Shown: in pieces, positions 1 to 7,646 of the stretch | Numbering within the stretch: the stretch's first letter is position 1 | Layout of the letters: each line of letters begins with the position of its first letter | Assembly: GCA_047629195.1 (NCBI GenBank) | Contig: JBLHWY010000079.1 | Coordinates: 1 to 29,493, forward strand | Origin: UBA4582 sp047629195 | GTDB taxonomy: Bacteria; Pseudomonadota; Gammaproteobacteria; Pseudomonadales; Azotimanducaceae | Length of the DNA: 29,493 bases | Direction of reading: 5' to 3' | The notes under the pieces: generated by a model | Seen by the model: only the letters and a program-made list of their open reading frames with translations | Databases searched by the model: none | What the model was told of the DNA's origin: nothing | Translations under genes and position numbers: made by a program

Positions 1-1693
1 TCGTCGAAACGACTGCCTCTTTCGCACGCAGCGAAGTCAATATTTTCGCGAACGTTTGATAACTATCATATTCGAAGGCGTTGACCCTTCTGTTTTCTAA
101 AGAACTCTCATCTAAAGAGCTCTCATCCACATCAAGCGTTAATCTCACCAACATTTCTAACAACTGGGCGACATCAGCATGGGTCGCAGACAGTGCTGGC
201 ATTCCTACAGCAAGCCCTTGCTCATCTGTAGCAGTCAAAGCAGGTCTTGCATTTCTCTCTATGGCTTTTAGTTTCGATAAGGTCAGATGAGCGCCGGGAT
301 AACGATAGGTCAATTGCCAATCAATCCTGCCGTGCTCAAGTATCAAGAAAATGTGCTCCGCCAACCAACGGTTGCTATACGCGGCAAAAGCTTTCCTCGT
401 TTGATGATATAAGACAGAACGAGCGGGAGTAAGCGGACCTGCCCCGCTCGTCTTGCGTTCAGTCATACAAAAAATTCCAAATTCAAAATAGCCTAGCTGA
501 TGCAATAGCATCAATTTATATGCTTGAAAGTTTTCAGGTTGGCTTGTGAACTGGGATAAAATTACTGGTAATTTCAGCACGACGCCATCTGTATACGGAT
601 GATTAACGCCAGAGTCCTGCGCTTGAACAATCAGCCGACGACCCAGAAAAGACTCAACAAACAGTTGAAATACCCGCAGGTTATCAGCCAGCAATAACGC
701 GCCGGACAGCTTTTCCAGTGACTCATTTGAACTCGCAGATTCAAGTGCGAACCAAGCTCGCCCAGCAATCGGGTTGCGGCTAAACAGGGCTAAACCTTCG
801 AGCAGCCAAGGCTCTATGACGTTGCGTCTCTGCAGCGGTAAAGCGTCGATGGCATCAAACAACGCCACCGCCAGATCAATATTTGAAACGCTATCGATCA
901 TCCATAAGAGGTTATCAATAGATTCGCTCTCAAAGGCAGCCAAACAATCACAGAATCTGTTAAGCCACCGGCTATTGGGCTGATCGCTTTTTCCGAATTT
1001 TTTCATTAAACGATGAATGTCGAGCTGATGTTGCTCTGAAAGCTTCAGTTCACAAAAACGATTATGACATTCAAGATACGTTAGGGTATCAGCAGCTGAA
1101 AATTTGACTAACCCACTAAGCGAATCCCACCTTGGCGAACTATCTAGCGCCTGAGTTAGGAGATAGAGCCGTGCTAGATCAGAGCGAGCACCATCAATGA
1201 ACGCTTCTGTGACCGACAACCATTCAGAAAAATTATGGCTACCATCACGTACTAAAAGCTCAAAGCTAGTTTGATAATAACTGGCGACCAAACCCGTAGC
1301 AGGTGGGAATTTTTCTTTCAGCCTTAAACCAACGGATTCAAGTTCGCTCAATTTGTCAAACGCAGAGATATCGCTGATATGCGCAACACCGCCGAAGTAT
1401 TTACTCGCAGGTTCCGTCGAACTACCTAACAGCTCATAGCCAAACTCACCGTGCTGTAATAACGAACTAGCACCGCCCATGTCAATCAGAACGGGAGTTG
1501 CTTCAAGATAGTAATTGAGAACTTCCCAGCTGTGCCAACCTGATTGTGAAATTTTAAGCACCAGATCACACCAGCTCGCTGAATCTTCAGGTAGCAACTG
1601 GCTAGCGACGGCCTCATTCGTTGCAACAAAACGTGCTGCTGTGTGCTGGTTCAACTTGACCAGAGCAGCATGCACCAGGGTGGCATTTGTCAC
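1..1693 (-). CDS. NorD/CbbO-like protein, N-terminal part (gene continues past left edge)
   Basis: An uninterrupted minus-strand frame of about 564 codons starts at a GTG (1693-1691) and runs off the left edge. The start is preceded by GGGAGA about 7 bases upstream, and the TAA of the AAA+ ATPase gene lies 14 bases away, so the two are co-transcribed. The translation carries features I associate with NorD/CbbO proteins: a segment LPVILSQFTSQPENFQAYK, a histidine-containing LLHQLGYFEFGIF and, further on, EHIFLILEHGRIDWQL followed by YPG. Members of this family end in a von Willebrand factor A domain that would lie outside the window. NorQ/NorD and CbbQ/CbbO pairs act together as chaperones that remodel or insert metal into a target enzyme. 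Neither nitric oxide reductase nor RuBisCO genes are visible here, so the target is unknown. The long helical N-terminal half is poorly conserved and was recognised only by motif memory. Confidence 0.75.
   Translation of the reverse strand, partial: MTNATLVHAALVKLNQHTAARFVATNEAVASQLLPEDSASWCDLVLKISQSGWHSWEVLNYYLEATPVLIDMGGASSLLQHGEFGYELLGSSTEPASKYFGGVAHISDISAFDKLSELESVGLRLKEKFPPATGLVASYYQTSFELLVRDGSHNFSEWLSVTEAFIDGARSDLARLYLLTQALDSSPRWDSLSGLVKFSAADTLTYLECHNRFCELKLSEQHQLDIHRLMKKFGKSDQPNSRWLNRFCDCLAAFESESIDNLLWMIDSVSNIDLAVALFDAIDALPLQRRNVIEPWLLEGLALFSRNPIAGRAWFALESASSNESLEKLSGALLLADNLRVFQLFVESFLGRRLIVQAQDSGVNHPYTDGVVLKLPVILSQFTSQPENFQAYKLMLLHQLGYFEFGIFCMTERKTSGAGPLTPARSVLYHQTRKAFAAYSNRWLAEHIFLILEHGRIDWQLTYRYPGAHLTLSKLKAIERNARPALTATDEQGLAVGMPALSATHADVAQLLEMLVRLTLDVDESSLDESSLENRRVNAFEYDSYQTFAKILTSLRAKEAVVST
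96..125 (-). repeat. 15-bp tandem duplication inside the NorD-like gene
   Basis: Two adjacent 15-bp units, TCTAAAGAACTCTCA and TCTAAAGAGCTCTCA, differ at one base. They are in frame and give a duplicated pentapeptide (DESSL-DESSL) in an acidic linker of the NorD-like protein, just ahead of where the VWA domain is expected. Confidence 0.85.
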
Positions 1694-1707
1694 TACAGTA
1701 TCTCCCG

Positions 1708-2583
1708 TTACTCGGCAACAAACAGTGTCGAAACCAATTCACTAATTGCCTTCGAGACTTCGGGGTCGTCAGAAACTGCACGGCTAATCGCGACGTCACA
1801 CGCCCTGACATGACTGACGCCACTAACAATAAGTTGCCCAGCATATACCAACAAACGGGTGCTAACGCCTTCGTCAAAACCGTGGTGCTTAAGGTTTCGT
1901 ACCTTAGCGCCTAATGTTGCCAATGACTTTGCGACGGCCTTATCGACACCACTTTCGTGTTGAATAACTTCTGCTTCTTTTTCTTCATCGGGATAATCAA
2001 AATCGATCGCAATAAAACGCTGACGGGTACTGGGTTTTAAATCTTTCAGCACATTCTGATAACCCGGGTTATAGGAAATCACCAGCAGAAAATTTTTATG
2101 GGCTTCAAGAATCAATCCTTGTTTTTCAACGGGAAGAATTCGGCGGTGATCTGTTAACGAGTGAATAAGGACAGTGGAATCTTTTCTTGCCTCAACTATC
2201 TCATCGAGATAGCAGATAGCCCCTTCTTTTACTGAACGCGACAATGGACCGTCCTGCCATACGGTTTCCTCACCTTGCAGCAAGAACCTACCGACCAAAT
2301 CTGTCGCGCTCAAATCTTCATGACAGGCAACTGTTTGTAGCGGTGTATCAACTTCCTGGCGACCATCGGTCGCAAGATCACCCTGATACAAACGCCATGT
2401 CATGTATTCAACGAAGCGAGTTTTACCGCACCCAGTAGGACCCTTCAATAGAACAGGCAAACGTTGCTCATAGGCAGAAAGAAAAATTTCAACCTCGTCT
2501 CCTACGGGAAGATAGTAGGGCGCAACCTGCGACTCGCGTTGCTCGTTTGCAGTAGCATTTTCAGTTTGGCCTGCATTACTCAT
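1708..2583 (-). CDS. MoxR-type AAA+ ATPase, CbbQ/NirQ/NorQ/GvpN family
   Basis: The 291-residue protein has Walker A GPTGCGKT (residues about 48-55), a Walker B ending in YLDEI (about 125-129) and a later segment LLVISYNPGYQNVLKDL typical of the CbbQ/NorQ/GvpN branch of MoxR ATPases. Such ATPases form hexamers and work with a VWA partner to activate a metalloenzyme; the partner here is the NorD-like gene directly downstream. I place the start at ATG 2583, which has GGAG about 11 bases upstream. An upstream in-frame ATG at 2649 would add 22 residues that overlap the hydratase gene and lack a good binding site. The hydratase stop is only 4 bases before this start, so the genes are translationally coupled. 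The target enzyme cannot be named from the window. Confidence 0.9.
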   Translation of the reverse strand: MSNAGQTENATANEQRESQVAPYYLPVGDEVEIFLSAYEQRLPVLLKGPTGCGKTRFVEYMTWRLYQGDLATDGRQEVDTPLQTVACHEDLSATDLVGRFLLQGEETVWQDGPLSRSVKEGAICYLDEIVEARKDSTVLIHSLTDHRRILPVEKQGLILEAHKNFLLVISYNPGYQNVLKDLKPSTRQRFIAIDFDYPDEEKEAEVIQHESGVDKAVAKSLATLGAKVRNLKHHGFDEGVSTRLLVYAGQLIVSGVSHVRACDVAISRAVSDDPEVSKAISELVSTLFVAE

Positions 2584-2587
2584 GTTT

Positions 2588-3406
2588 TCAAACACTCCAT
2601 CTTGGATTTCGTTTCTCAAGAAAGGCTGCAACACCCTCTTGATAATCATCTTGCTTCATCATTGCCTGCAATAAGGATTCACTTTCTATAACCGCTTTGT
2701 CGACACCGCGATGTTGGTCAGCGTAAATTTGTTGTCGACTGGCCTTCAGTGAGCCAGGCGAGACAGTATCAATCATGGATTTCACGTAGGCACGGCTTTC
2801 GCTCATCAACGAGTCCGCGTCAATGATACGATTGATCAACCCGATTCGCTCAGCTTCTTCACTCAGAAACACACGACTAGTTAATAAGAGATCGTTTGCC
2901 CGAGCGAGACCAATTTGTCTCGGTAGCAACCATGAAAGTCCATATTCAGCCGGCAGATTCAACTTGCCGTGCGCGGTCGTCAACTTGATTCCTGGCGCCG
3001 CAAACCGAATATCACAGTAGCATGCCAGCACTAGCCCGACACCGGCGGCAGCACCATTAATTGCGACAACAATGGGCTTTGATAAACCAAAGTGATAAGC
3101 GAAATTTACATCGAACTCTGATCGAACGCCAAAGCCAGGTTCTGGCATCTCAGCTGGCGTGCCTGGATCATAACCCCCCCTGGCAACATGTCCCTCAAGC
3201 GCCTGACTATCCGCACCTACGCAAAATCCGCGACCCTCTCCTGTCAGAATAATTGCCCCAACACCTTTGTCATTATCGGCTTGCAGGAGAGCCCAGCGGT
3301 ATTCAGTATGCATTCGGCCAGTCCAGGCGTTCATTCTTGAGGGCCGCGACAGCGTTATCGTTGCGATTCGCTCACTGACCTCATATTTGATTGTTTTTAG
3401 TTCCAT
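2588..3406 (-). CDS. Enoyl-CoA hydratase/isomerase (crotonase) family protein
   Basis: The 272-residue protein has the crotonase fold hallmarks: oxyanion-hole segment GRGFCVGAD (about 58-66) and GAAAGVGLVLACYCDIRFAA (about 118-137), plus the second catalytic-site segment PAEYGLSWLLPRQIG. By eye, the glutamate at the second position (E154) is kept, while the first catalytic glutamate of classical hydratases is replaced by a small hydrophobic residue (about V126). The reaction could therefore be isomerisation or another CoA-thioester chemistry rather than simple hydration. The start ATG 3406 is preceded by AGGTAGGA. It is the first gene of an operon with the AAA+ ATPase and NorD-like gene, which is an unusual partner for a crotonase. 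The exact substrate is unknown. Confidence 0.9.
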   Translation of the reverse strand: MELKTIKYEVSERIATITLSRPSRMNAWTGRMHTEYRWALLQADNDKGVGAIILTGEGRGFCVGADSQALEGHVARGGYDPGTPAEMPEPGFGVRSEFDVNFAYHFGLSKPIVVAINGAAAGVGLVLACYCDIRFAAPGIKLTTAHGKLNLPAEYGLSWLLPRQIGLARANDLLLTSRVFLSEEAERIGLINRIIDADSLMSESRAYVKSMIDTVSPGSLKASRQQIYADQHRGVDKAVIESESLLQAMMKQDDYQEGVAAFLEKRNPRWSV

Positions 3407-3497
3407 AAAAGTTTCCTACCTAGCACGACAAATAGATTTTCTACCTAGCGCTGCCTAAAGCTGTCAAAAAAATAGCGCATATCAATACGGCATATCC

Positions 3498-3512
3498 AGA
3501 TTTCATAAATCT
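3498..3512. promoter_or_regulatory. Perfect palindrome in the divergent hydratase/fxsA promoter region
   Basis: AGATTT-CAT-AAATCT is a perfect 6-bp inverted repeat with a 3-bp spacer. It lies in the 162-bp region between the divergently transcribed hydratase and fxsA genes, where an operator would be expected. No matching known regulator motif was recognised. Confidence 0.3.
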
Positions 3513-3568
3513 AACATAGAAACCGCTTCTAGTAAGATTTTGACCCCGGTGGCTGTTAACATATACGC

Positions 3569-4126
3569 ATGCGTTTACTTTTTATATTGTTTGTAGCAGT
3601 ACCAATACTTGAGATGATTATTCTGATCAAGATCGGCGGTCTGATTGGTGCAATTCCCACCATCGCGATGGTCGTTCTAACCGCCACAGTGGGTATCTGG
3701 CTGTTAAAGCTGGAAGGTCTTGCAACCCTCAGACGAGTGCAAGAAAAAATGGCGACCGGACAACTGCCTGAGACTGAGTTACTCGAGGGCATCATGCTAA
3801 TTGTTGGTGGCGCGCTACTACTGACCCCAGGATTTGTCACAGACTCATTTGGCTTCGTCTGCCTAATACCCGTTTTACGTCGACCACTAGCGCGATGGCT
3901 AATTAAGCGAACACTTGTTATGCAAAATGGCGCGTCATCTTTTAGTGCCAGCGGTGCGACTTTTAGCGCCACAGGTTCATCATTTAGCCAAACTACTCAT
4001 CAGACAACTAACCAGACTGCTACACAAACAACGATCATCGACGGTGAGTTTACCGATGAGTCACCCAGTGTGCGGACAGATCCAGACGCCACAAAAACAA
4101 TATCCAAACCCGAGGATAAACTTTGA
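3569..4126 (+). CDS. fxsA: FxsA family cytoplasmic membrane protein
   Basis: The 185-residue protein begins MRLLFILFVAVPILEM, then IGGLIGAIPTI, and contains the conserved FxsA segment LLLTPGFVTDSFGF (about 88-101). Three or four hydrophobic segments cover residues 1-105. In Escherichia coli FxsA is an inner-membrane protein whose overproduction relieves exclusion of phage T7 by the F plasmid; its normal role is unclear. The C-terminal 75 residues form a polar tail rich in Ser, Thr and Gln (for example SSFSASGATFSATGSSF, then TTHQTTNQTATQTT), predicted to be disordered. It is followed after 22 bases by the M20 peptidase gene. The ribosome binding site is weak; the start was chosen because the hydrophobic N-terminus matches the family. 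Confidence 0.92.
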   Translation: MRLLFILFVAVPILEMIILIKIGGLIGAIPTIAMVVLTATVGIWLLKLEGLATLRRVQEKMATGQLPETELLEGIMLIVGGALLLTPGFVTDSFGFVCLIPVLRRPLARWLIKRTLVMQNGASSFSASGATFSATGSSFSQTTHQTTNQTATQTTIIDGEFTDESPSVRTDPDATKTISKPEDKL

Positions 4127-4149
4127 GTATGACCTGTGAGCATGACCTG
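4124..4149 (+). repeat. 13-bp tandem duplication at the fxsA/peptidase junction
   Basis: TGAGTATGACCTG (4124-4136) is followed immediately by TGAGCATGACCTG (4137-4149), one mismatch, and then by TGA. The first unit starts with the fxsA stop codon, and the last base of the second unit is the first base of the GTG start of the peptidase. A 13-bp shift changes the frame, so only the second copy leads into the peptidase. Confidence 0.85.
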
Positions 4150-5576
4150 TGAATATTAACTACGAAGAAATTTGGGATTTTACGGAATCTTTCTGGGAAG
4201 AGCAGATTGTTGAGAGCCTGTCTGAATATATTAGCATCCCAAATAAATCACCCATGTTTGATCCCGATTGGAAATCAAACGGATACATGGACGAAGCCAT
4301 TGCGCACGTCATTCAATGGGTAGAATCACAGCAGGTTCCAAATCTAACAATCAATTTGCACGAACTTCCAGGTAGAACGCCGACGTTGCTCCTTGAGTAT
4401 CCGGGTCAAATTGACGAAACCGTATTAATCTATGGCCACATCGACAAGCAACCAGAATTTTCCGGTTGGTATGAAGATTTATCACCTTGGGTACCCGTGC
4501 GCAAAACCGATAAGCTTTACGGCCGTGGCGGTGCAGACGATGGTTACGCTATTTACTCAGCAATTTCAGCGCTGAAGAGCCTTATCGCACAGAATGCGGA
4601 TATGCCTCGTGTTGTCATTCTTATAGAAGCTTCTGAGGAAAGCGGCAGTCCCGACCTGCCTGTCTACATGGAGCAGTTAGCGGATGACATCGGCACCCCA
4701 GGACTCGTCATCGCACTTGACTCAACCTGTGGCAACTATGACCAGCTTTGGGTTACAACCTCGCTTCGTGGCATGTTGATCGGGGAATTGAAGGTTCAAG
4801 TGCTAGAACAAGGCGCGCACTCTGGCGCCGCCGGCGGCATAGTCGGTTCGAGTTTCCGACTACTAAGACAATTGATCTCAAGGCTTGAAGATGAAAACAC
4901 CGGCGAAATCCTGCCATCATTTTTGAACGAACAGATCCCAGATTCACGACGCCGTGAGGCGGAGAAAGCCGGCGCAGTGCTCGGTGAAGAACTCAAGACA
5001 ATGTACACCTATGCAGGTGACAGTGGTCCGATCTCAGAAGATCCAACCGAGTTGATACTCAACAATACCTGGCAGGCGTCACTTGAAGTCACAGGCATAG
5101 ATGGGATTCCTGATCTCGCAAATGCTGGAAATGTGCTGCGACCTTACACAACGGCCAAGATTGCTTTGCGTCTTCCACCAACCACCGATGCAATTGTTGC
5201 AAAGGAAGAACTGACTCAACTTTTGACAGCCAACTCACCTTACAAAACCGAAGTCTCCTTCGACCTTGAGACGCCTAACCCAGGCTGGCATGCGCCAGAA
5301 ACAGTACCGGAACTTGAAACATCTTTACAAGCGGCTTCGGCGGCATACTTCGGCGCGCCTGCGATATCGATGGGTTGTGGCGGCAGTATTCCGTTTATGG
5401 AATTCCTGGCAAAAAAACTGCCACAGGCACAGTTTGTTGTGACAGGCGTACTCGGGCCCCATTCGAACGCACATGGACCGAATGAGTTCCTGCACATCCC
5501 TACCGCAAAGAAAGTAACCGCTTGTGTCGCCAATCTTGTCTATGACTGGGGTCAGAATCATAATCAGCCCAAATAG
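4149..5576 (+). CDS. M20 family metallodipeptidase
   Basis: The 475-residue protein has all the expected M20 metal ligands and catalytic residues: YGHIDKQPE (H97, D99), GRGGADDGY (D130, the bridging ligand), the catalytic pair EASEESG (E163, E164), the lid-domain His in GAHSGAAGG, and the C-terminal HSNAHGPNEF. Length and spacing fit the PepV/CNDP-like dipeptidase branch, so it probably splits dipeptides or related amides in the cytoplasm using two zinc ions; no signal peptide is visible. The start is GTG 4149, the first possible one because an in-frame TGA lies at 4143. There is no clear ribosome binding site, which suggests coupling to fxsA. Its exact substrate cannot be read from the sequence. 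Confidence 0.92.
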   Translation: MNINYEEIWDFTESFWEEQIVESLSEYISIPNKSPMFDPDWKSNGYMDEAIAHVIQWVESQQVPNLTINLHELPGRTPTLLLEYPGQIDETVLIYGHIDKQPEFSGWYEDLSPWVPVRKTDKLYGRGGADDGYAIYSAISALKSLIAQNADMPRVVILIEASEESGSPDLPVYMEQLADDIGTPGLVIALDSTCGNYDQLWVTTSLRGMLIGELKVQVLEQGAHSGAAGGIVGSSFRLLRQLISRLEDENTGEILPSFLNEQIPDSRRREAEKAGAVLGEELKTMYTYAGDSGPISEDPTELILNNTWQASLEVTGIDGIPDLANAGNVLRPYTTAKIALRLPPTTDAIVAKEELTQLLTANSPYKTEVSFDLETPNPGWHAPETVPELETSLQAASAAYFGAPAISMGCGGSIPFMEFLAKKLPQAQFVVTGVLGPHSNAHGPNEFLHIPTAKKVTACVANLVYDWGQNHNQPK

Positions 5577-5577
5577 G

Positions 5578-5611
5578 TTTGATGAAACCATAGATTTGAT
5601 AAAACCATAGG
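5578..5611. repeat. 17-bp tandem duplication between convergent genes
   Basis: TTTGATGAAACCATAGA and TTTGATAAAACCATAGG are adjacent and differ at two bases. They fill the whole 36-bp gap between the convergent peptidase and MATE genes. A short palindrome, AAACC-ATA-GGTTT, falls in and just past the second copy, but it is too weak to call a terminator. Confidence 0.8.
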
Positions 5612-5612
5612 T

Positions 5613-7016
5613 TTACGCAGAAAGTCGGTGTATTACAGCCGGGTTTCTGCTCAGCCACCAGAGTCGGCAACACACACCTACAGCAACCGTAGCCAACGAG
5701 ACAACAAAAGCGACCCAAAAACCATATACACCCATGGCTTCGCCAAACCAACCAAAGCCAAGTAGACAGCCCAGTGGTATACCAATAACCCAATAGCCCA
5801 CCAGTGTAATAATCATTGGCACCTGCGTGTCTTTGTAGCCACGAAGCGCGCCCAAGACAGTTGCCTGAATATTGTCAAATAACTGATAAACAGCAACAAA
5901 CGCCATCAATGAAGTCGCCAATGCCAGCACCTGAACTTCACTGGTGTAAAGACCGGCAACTTGGGCTCGAAACGTCACCACAAACATCGCCAGAAAAACG
6001 GCCGCCACAACCGTCAACAATATCGCCACCCTGCTAGTCAGGCGAGCGCCGTCAAGATCGCCAGAGCCGACTTTGAAACCGACTCGAATGGTTGTGGCCA
6101 TACCCAGCGCCAGTGGAAACATAAAAGTTAAACCACCTAGATTCATGGCGATAGTGTGCGCGGCAACAACTTCAGATCCATACCTACCAAGCAAAATCGT
6201 GATCGCTGAAAACATGCCCATCTCAAAGAACATCGTGGCGCCAATCGGCGCCCCAATTTTCAACAACGTTAGAATTTTAGCAAGATTCGGTCCAGACCAA
6301 TGACGGTGCCATCCAACAATATCAAAGCGTTTACTCGCAGCTATATAGCAGATAATTAAAAACTCAAACCACATCACAATCGCTGTTGCGACACCACAGC
6401 CAACACCGCCCATCGCAGGCATGCCCAAATAGCCGTGTATAAACACAAGGTTCAGCGGGATCTTTAACAATAATGCCGAAACCGCAATGACCATTGCAGG
6501 GCGTGTATAGCCCATGCCCTCACAGAGAAACCGCAAGACAAAATAGCCCATCACGGCAGGCATACCCCACGCCGTCATTTTAAGATAACTAACCGAGATC
6601 TTTACTGCATCAGGATCCACTTCCATGAAGGTATAAAGCGGCGCGACGTTTATTAAGATCAGCACAATAACAACAGACCCTATTGCCGCCATATACAAAG
6701 CCTGCCTGATGACTTCACCAATTTCACCATGCCTGTTGGCGCCGTTTAGTTGAGACACGCTAGGCGTCACGGCCTGCAGAACACCCATGATTAACATCAT
6801 CACCGGCCACATCACTGAGCCACCGAGAGAAACACCTGCAAGATCGTCCGAACTGACCCGACCAGACATCACTGTATCGACAACGCCCATGCTCATCTGT
6901 GCAAGTTGGGCCGCCAGCAGTGGCCACGCAAGATTCAGCAACGTGCCAGTTTCTGCTTGAAACTTTTGAGCTGAAGATGTCTGTGCGAGAGAACTCATTG
7001 CATTAAAGCCTGCCAT
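5613..7016 (-). CDS. MATE family efflux transporter, NorM-like
   Basis: The 467-residue protein has about 12 hydrophobic segments and the duplicated MATE architecture. Family signatures include LAWPLLAAQLAQMSMGVVD near the N-terminus, VDTVMSGRVSSDDLAGVSLG, and HGYLGMPAMGGVGCGVATA at the end of the first half. NorM-type transporters export cationic drugs or metabolites in exchange for Na+ or H+. The start given is ATG 7016; ATG 6998 (MSSLAQTS) is an alternative, and neither has a strong ribosome binding site. It is a single gene convergent with the peptidase. The non-coding 7017-7646 region upstream carries hairpins that could act as an attenuator for it. The substrate is unknown. Confidence 0.92.
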   Translation of the reverse strand: MAGFNAMSSLAQTSSAQKFQAETGTLLNLAWPLLAAQLAQMSMGVVDTVMSGRVSSDDLAGVSLGGSVMWPVMMLIMGVLQAVTPSVSQLNGANRHGEIGEVIRQALYMAAIGSVVIVLILINVAPLYTFMEVDPDAVKISVSYLKMTAWGMPAVMGYFVLRFLCEGMGYTRPAMVIAVSALLLKIPLNLVFIHGYLGMPAMGGVGCGVATAIVMWFEFLIICYIAASKRFDIVGWHRHWSGPNLAKILTLLKIGAPIGATMFFEMGMFSAITILLGRYGSEVVAAHTIAMNLGGLTFMFPLALGMATTIRVGFKVGSGDLDGARLTSRVAILLTVVAAVFLAMFVVTFRAQVAGLYTSEVQVLALATSLMAFVAVYQLFDNIQATVLGALRGYKDTQVPMIITLVGYWVIGIPLGCLLGFGWFGEAMGVYGFWVAFVVSLATVAVGVCCRLWWLSRNPAVIHRLSA

Positions 7017-7178
7017 TTAGGGTTTTCTTTGGGCGAGATCTCAGATTATGTTGTATCACCACAAGAGATAGTTGCTGGTTATGTTAGTTATTGTGTTTTT
7101 AGTTGGGTGCGAACCGGCAGGTAATTAATAAGCGCCAAGGTGGTGGCGCGACAGTATAAGTACATGAAATCAACAAAA

Positions 7179-7194
7179 CCAGCACAGGTGCTGG
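7179..7194 (-). terminator. Possible intrinsic terminator or attenuator upstream of the MATE gene
   Basis: CCAGCAC and GTGCTGG form a GC-rich stem. Read on the minus strand it is followed directly by TTTTGTTGATTT, the layout of an intrinsic terminator. It lies about 160 bases upstream of the MATE gene on the same strand, so it could end a small RNA or attenuate MATE transcription. On the plus strand the T-run is displaced by 7 bases, which fits less well. Confidence 0.35.
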
Positions 7195-7407
7195 AAGGAC
7201 TTTTCTTATCAACAAACTTTGAGCATAACCAGGCAGCGCTAAACTCCTCTCTTGGATCAAGAAATGGTGTCAACGCTCATTTCATTAACAGGAGACTGAT
7301 GATTGCCGCCAAAAATACCGCTTGATACTAATCTGGTTATCACTCGCCGCTACAGCAAAACCTACGCTTGCGCCAGCAAAACCACTGGTTATTTATGCAG
7401 GCTTCAG

Positions 7408-7443
7408 GTATGGTAAAAGCGCCTTTAACGCCACGAACCATAC
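7408..7443. repeat. 7-bp inverted repeat with 22-base loop
   Basis: GTATGGT (7408-7414) and ACCATAC (7437-7443) are perfect inverted copies. They lie in the gene-free stretch upstream of the ABC exporter genes. The arms could be two half-sites or the base of an RNA stem; nothing else identifies them. Confidence 0.5.
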
Positions 7444-7646
7444 GGAGTCATCACGTCCTTTGTTACTTATTTTTTGACTTTTTTTAGCCTGTTTTTTAGC
7501 CAGAGACTCACTATCGGTGCGCTTAGGTTTGCTCCAAGTTCGGATCAGACGAATAAACAAACCACCCAAAGCAGAGGGTCAAGAAAAACCGGCGTCACGC
7601 TGCTAAAGATTAATCCGCACTACGACACCCGGAATACAACGCAAGA

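Larger units (their letters stand above)
7017..7646. other. 630-bp stretch without a recognisable gene
   Basis: The short frames here (about 61 codons on either strand) match nothing I recognise and look like chance. The stretch holds three inverted repeats: GCGCCA-AGGTGG-TGGCGC (7132-7149), CCAGCAC-AG-GTGCTGG (7179-7194) and GTATGGT/ACCATAC around a 22-base loop (7408-7443). It also has three T-runs (7471-7498). It separates the divergent MATE and ABC genes, so at least two promoters should lie here. A small RNA or leader RNA is possible. Confidence 0.6.

Noticed and set aside
3540..3567. TTGACC, 16-base spacer, TATACG as a promoter for fxsA
   Set aside because: Transcription would begin inside the coding region, after the ATG that fits the family N-terminus.
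7088..7325. 61-codon frames on both strands of the gene-free stretch
   Set aside because: No ribosome binding site at a sensible distance, no recognisable motif, and they overlap hairpins.
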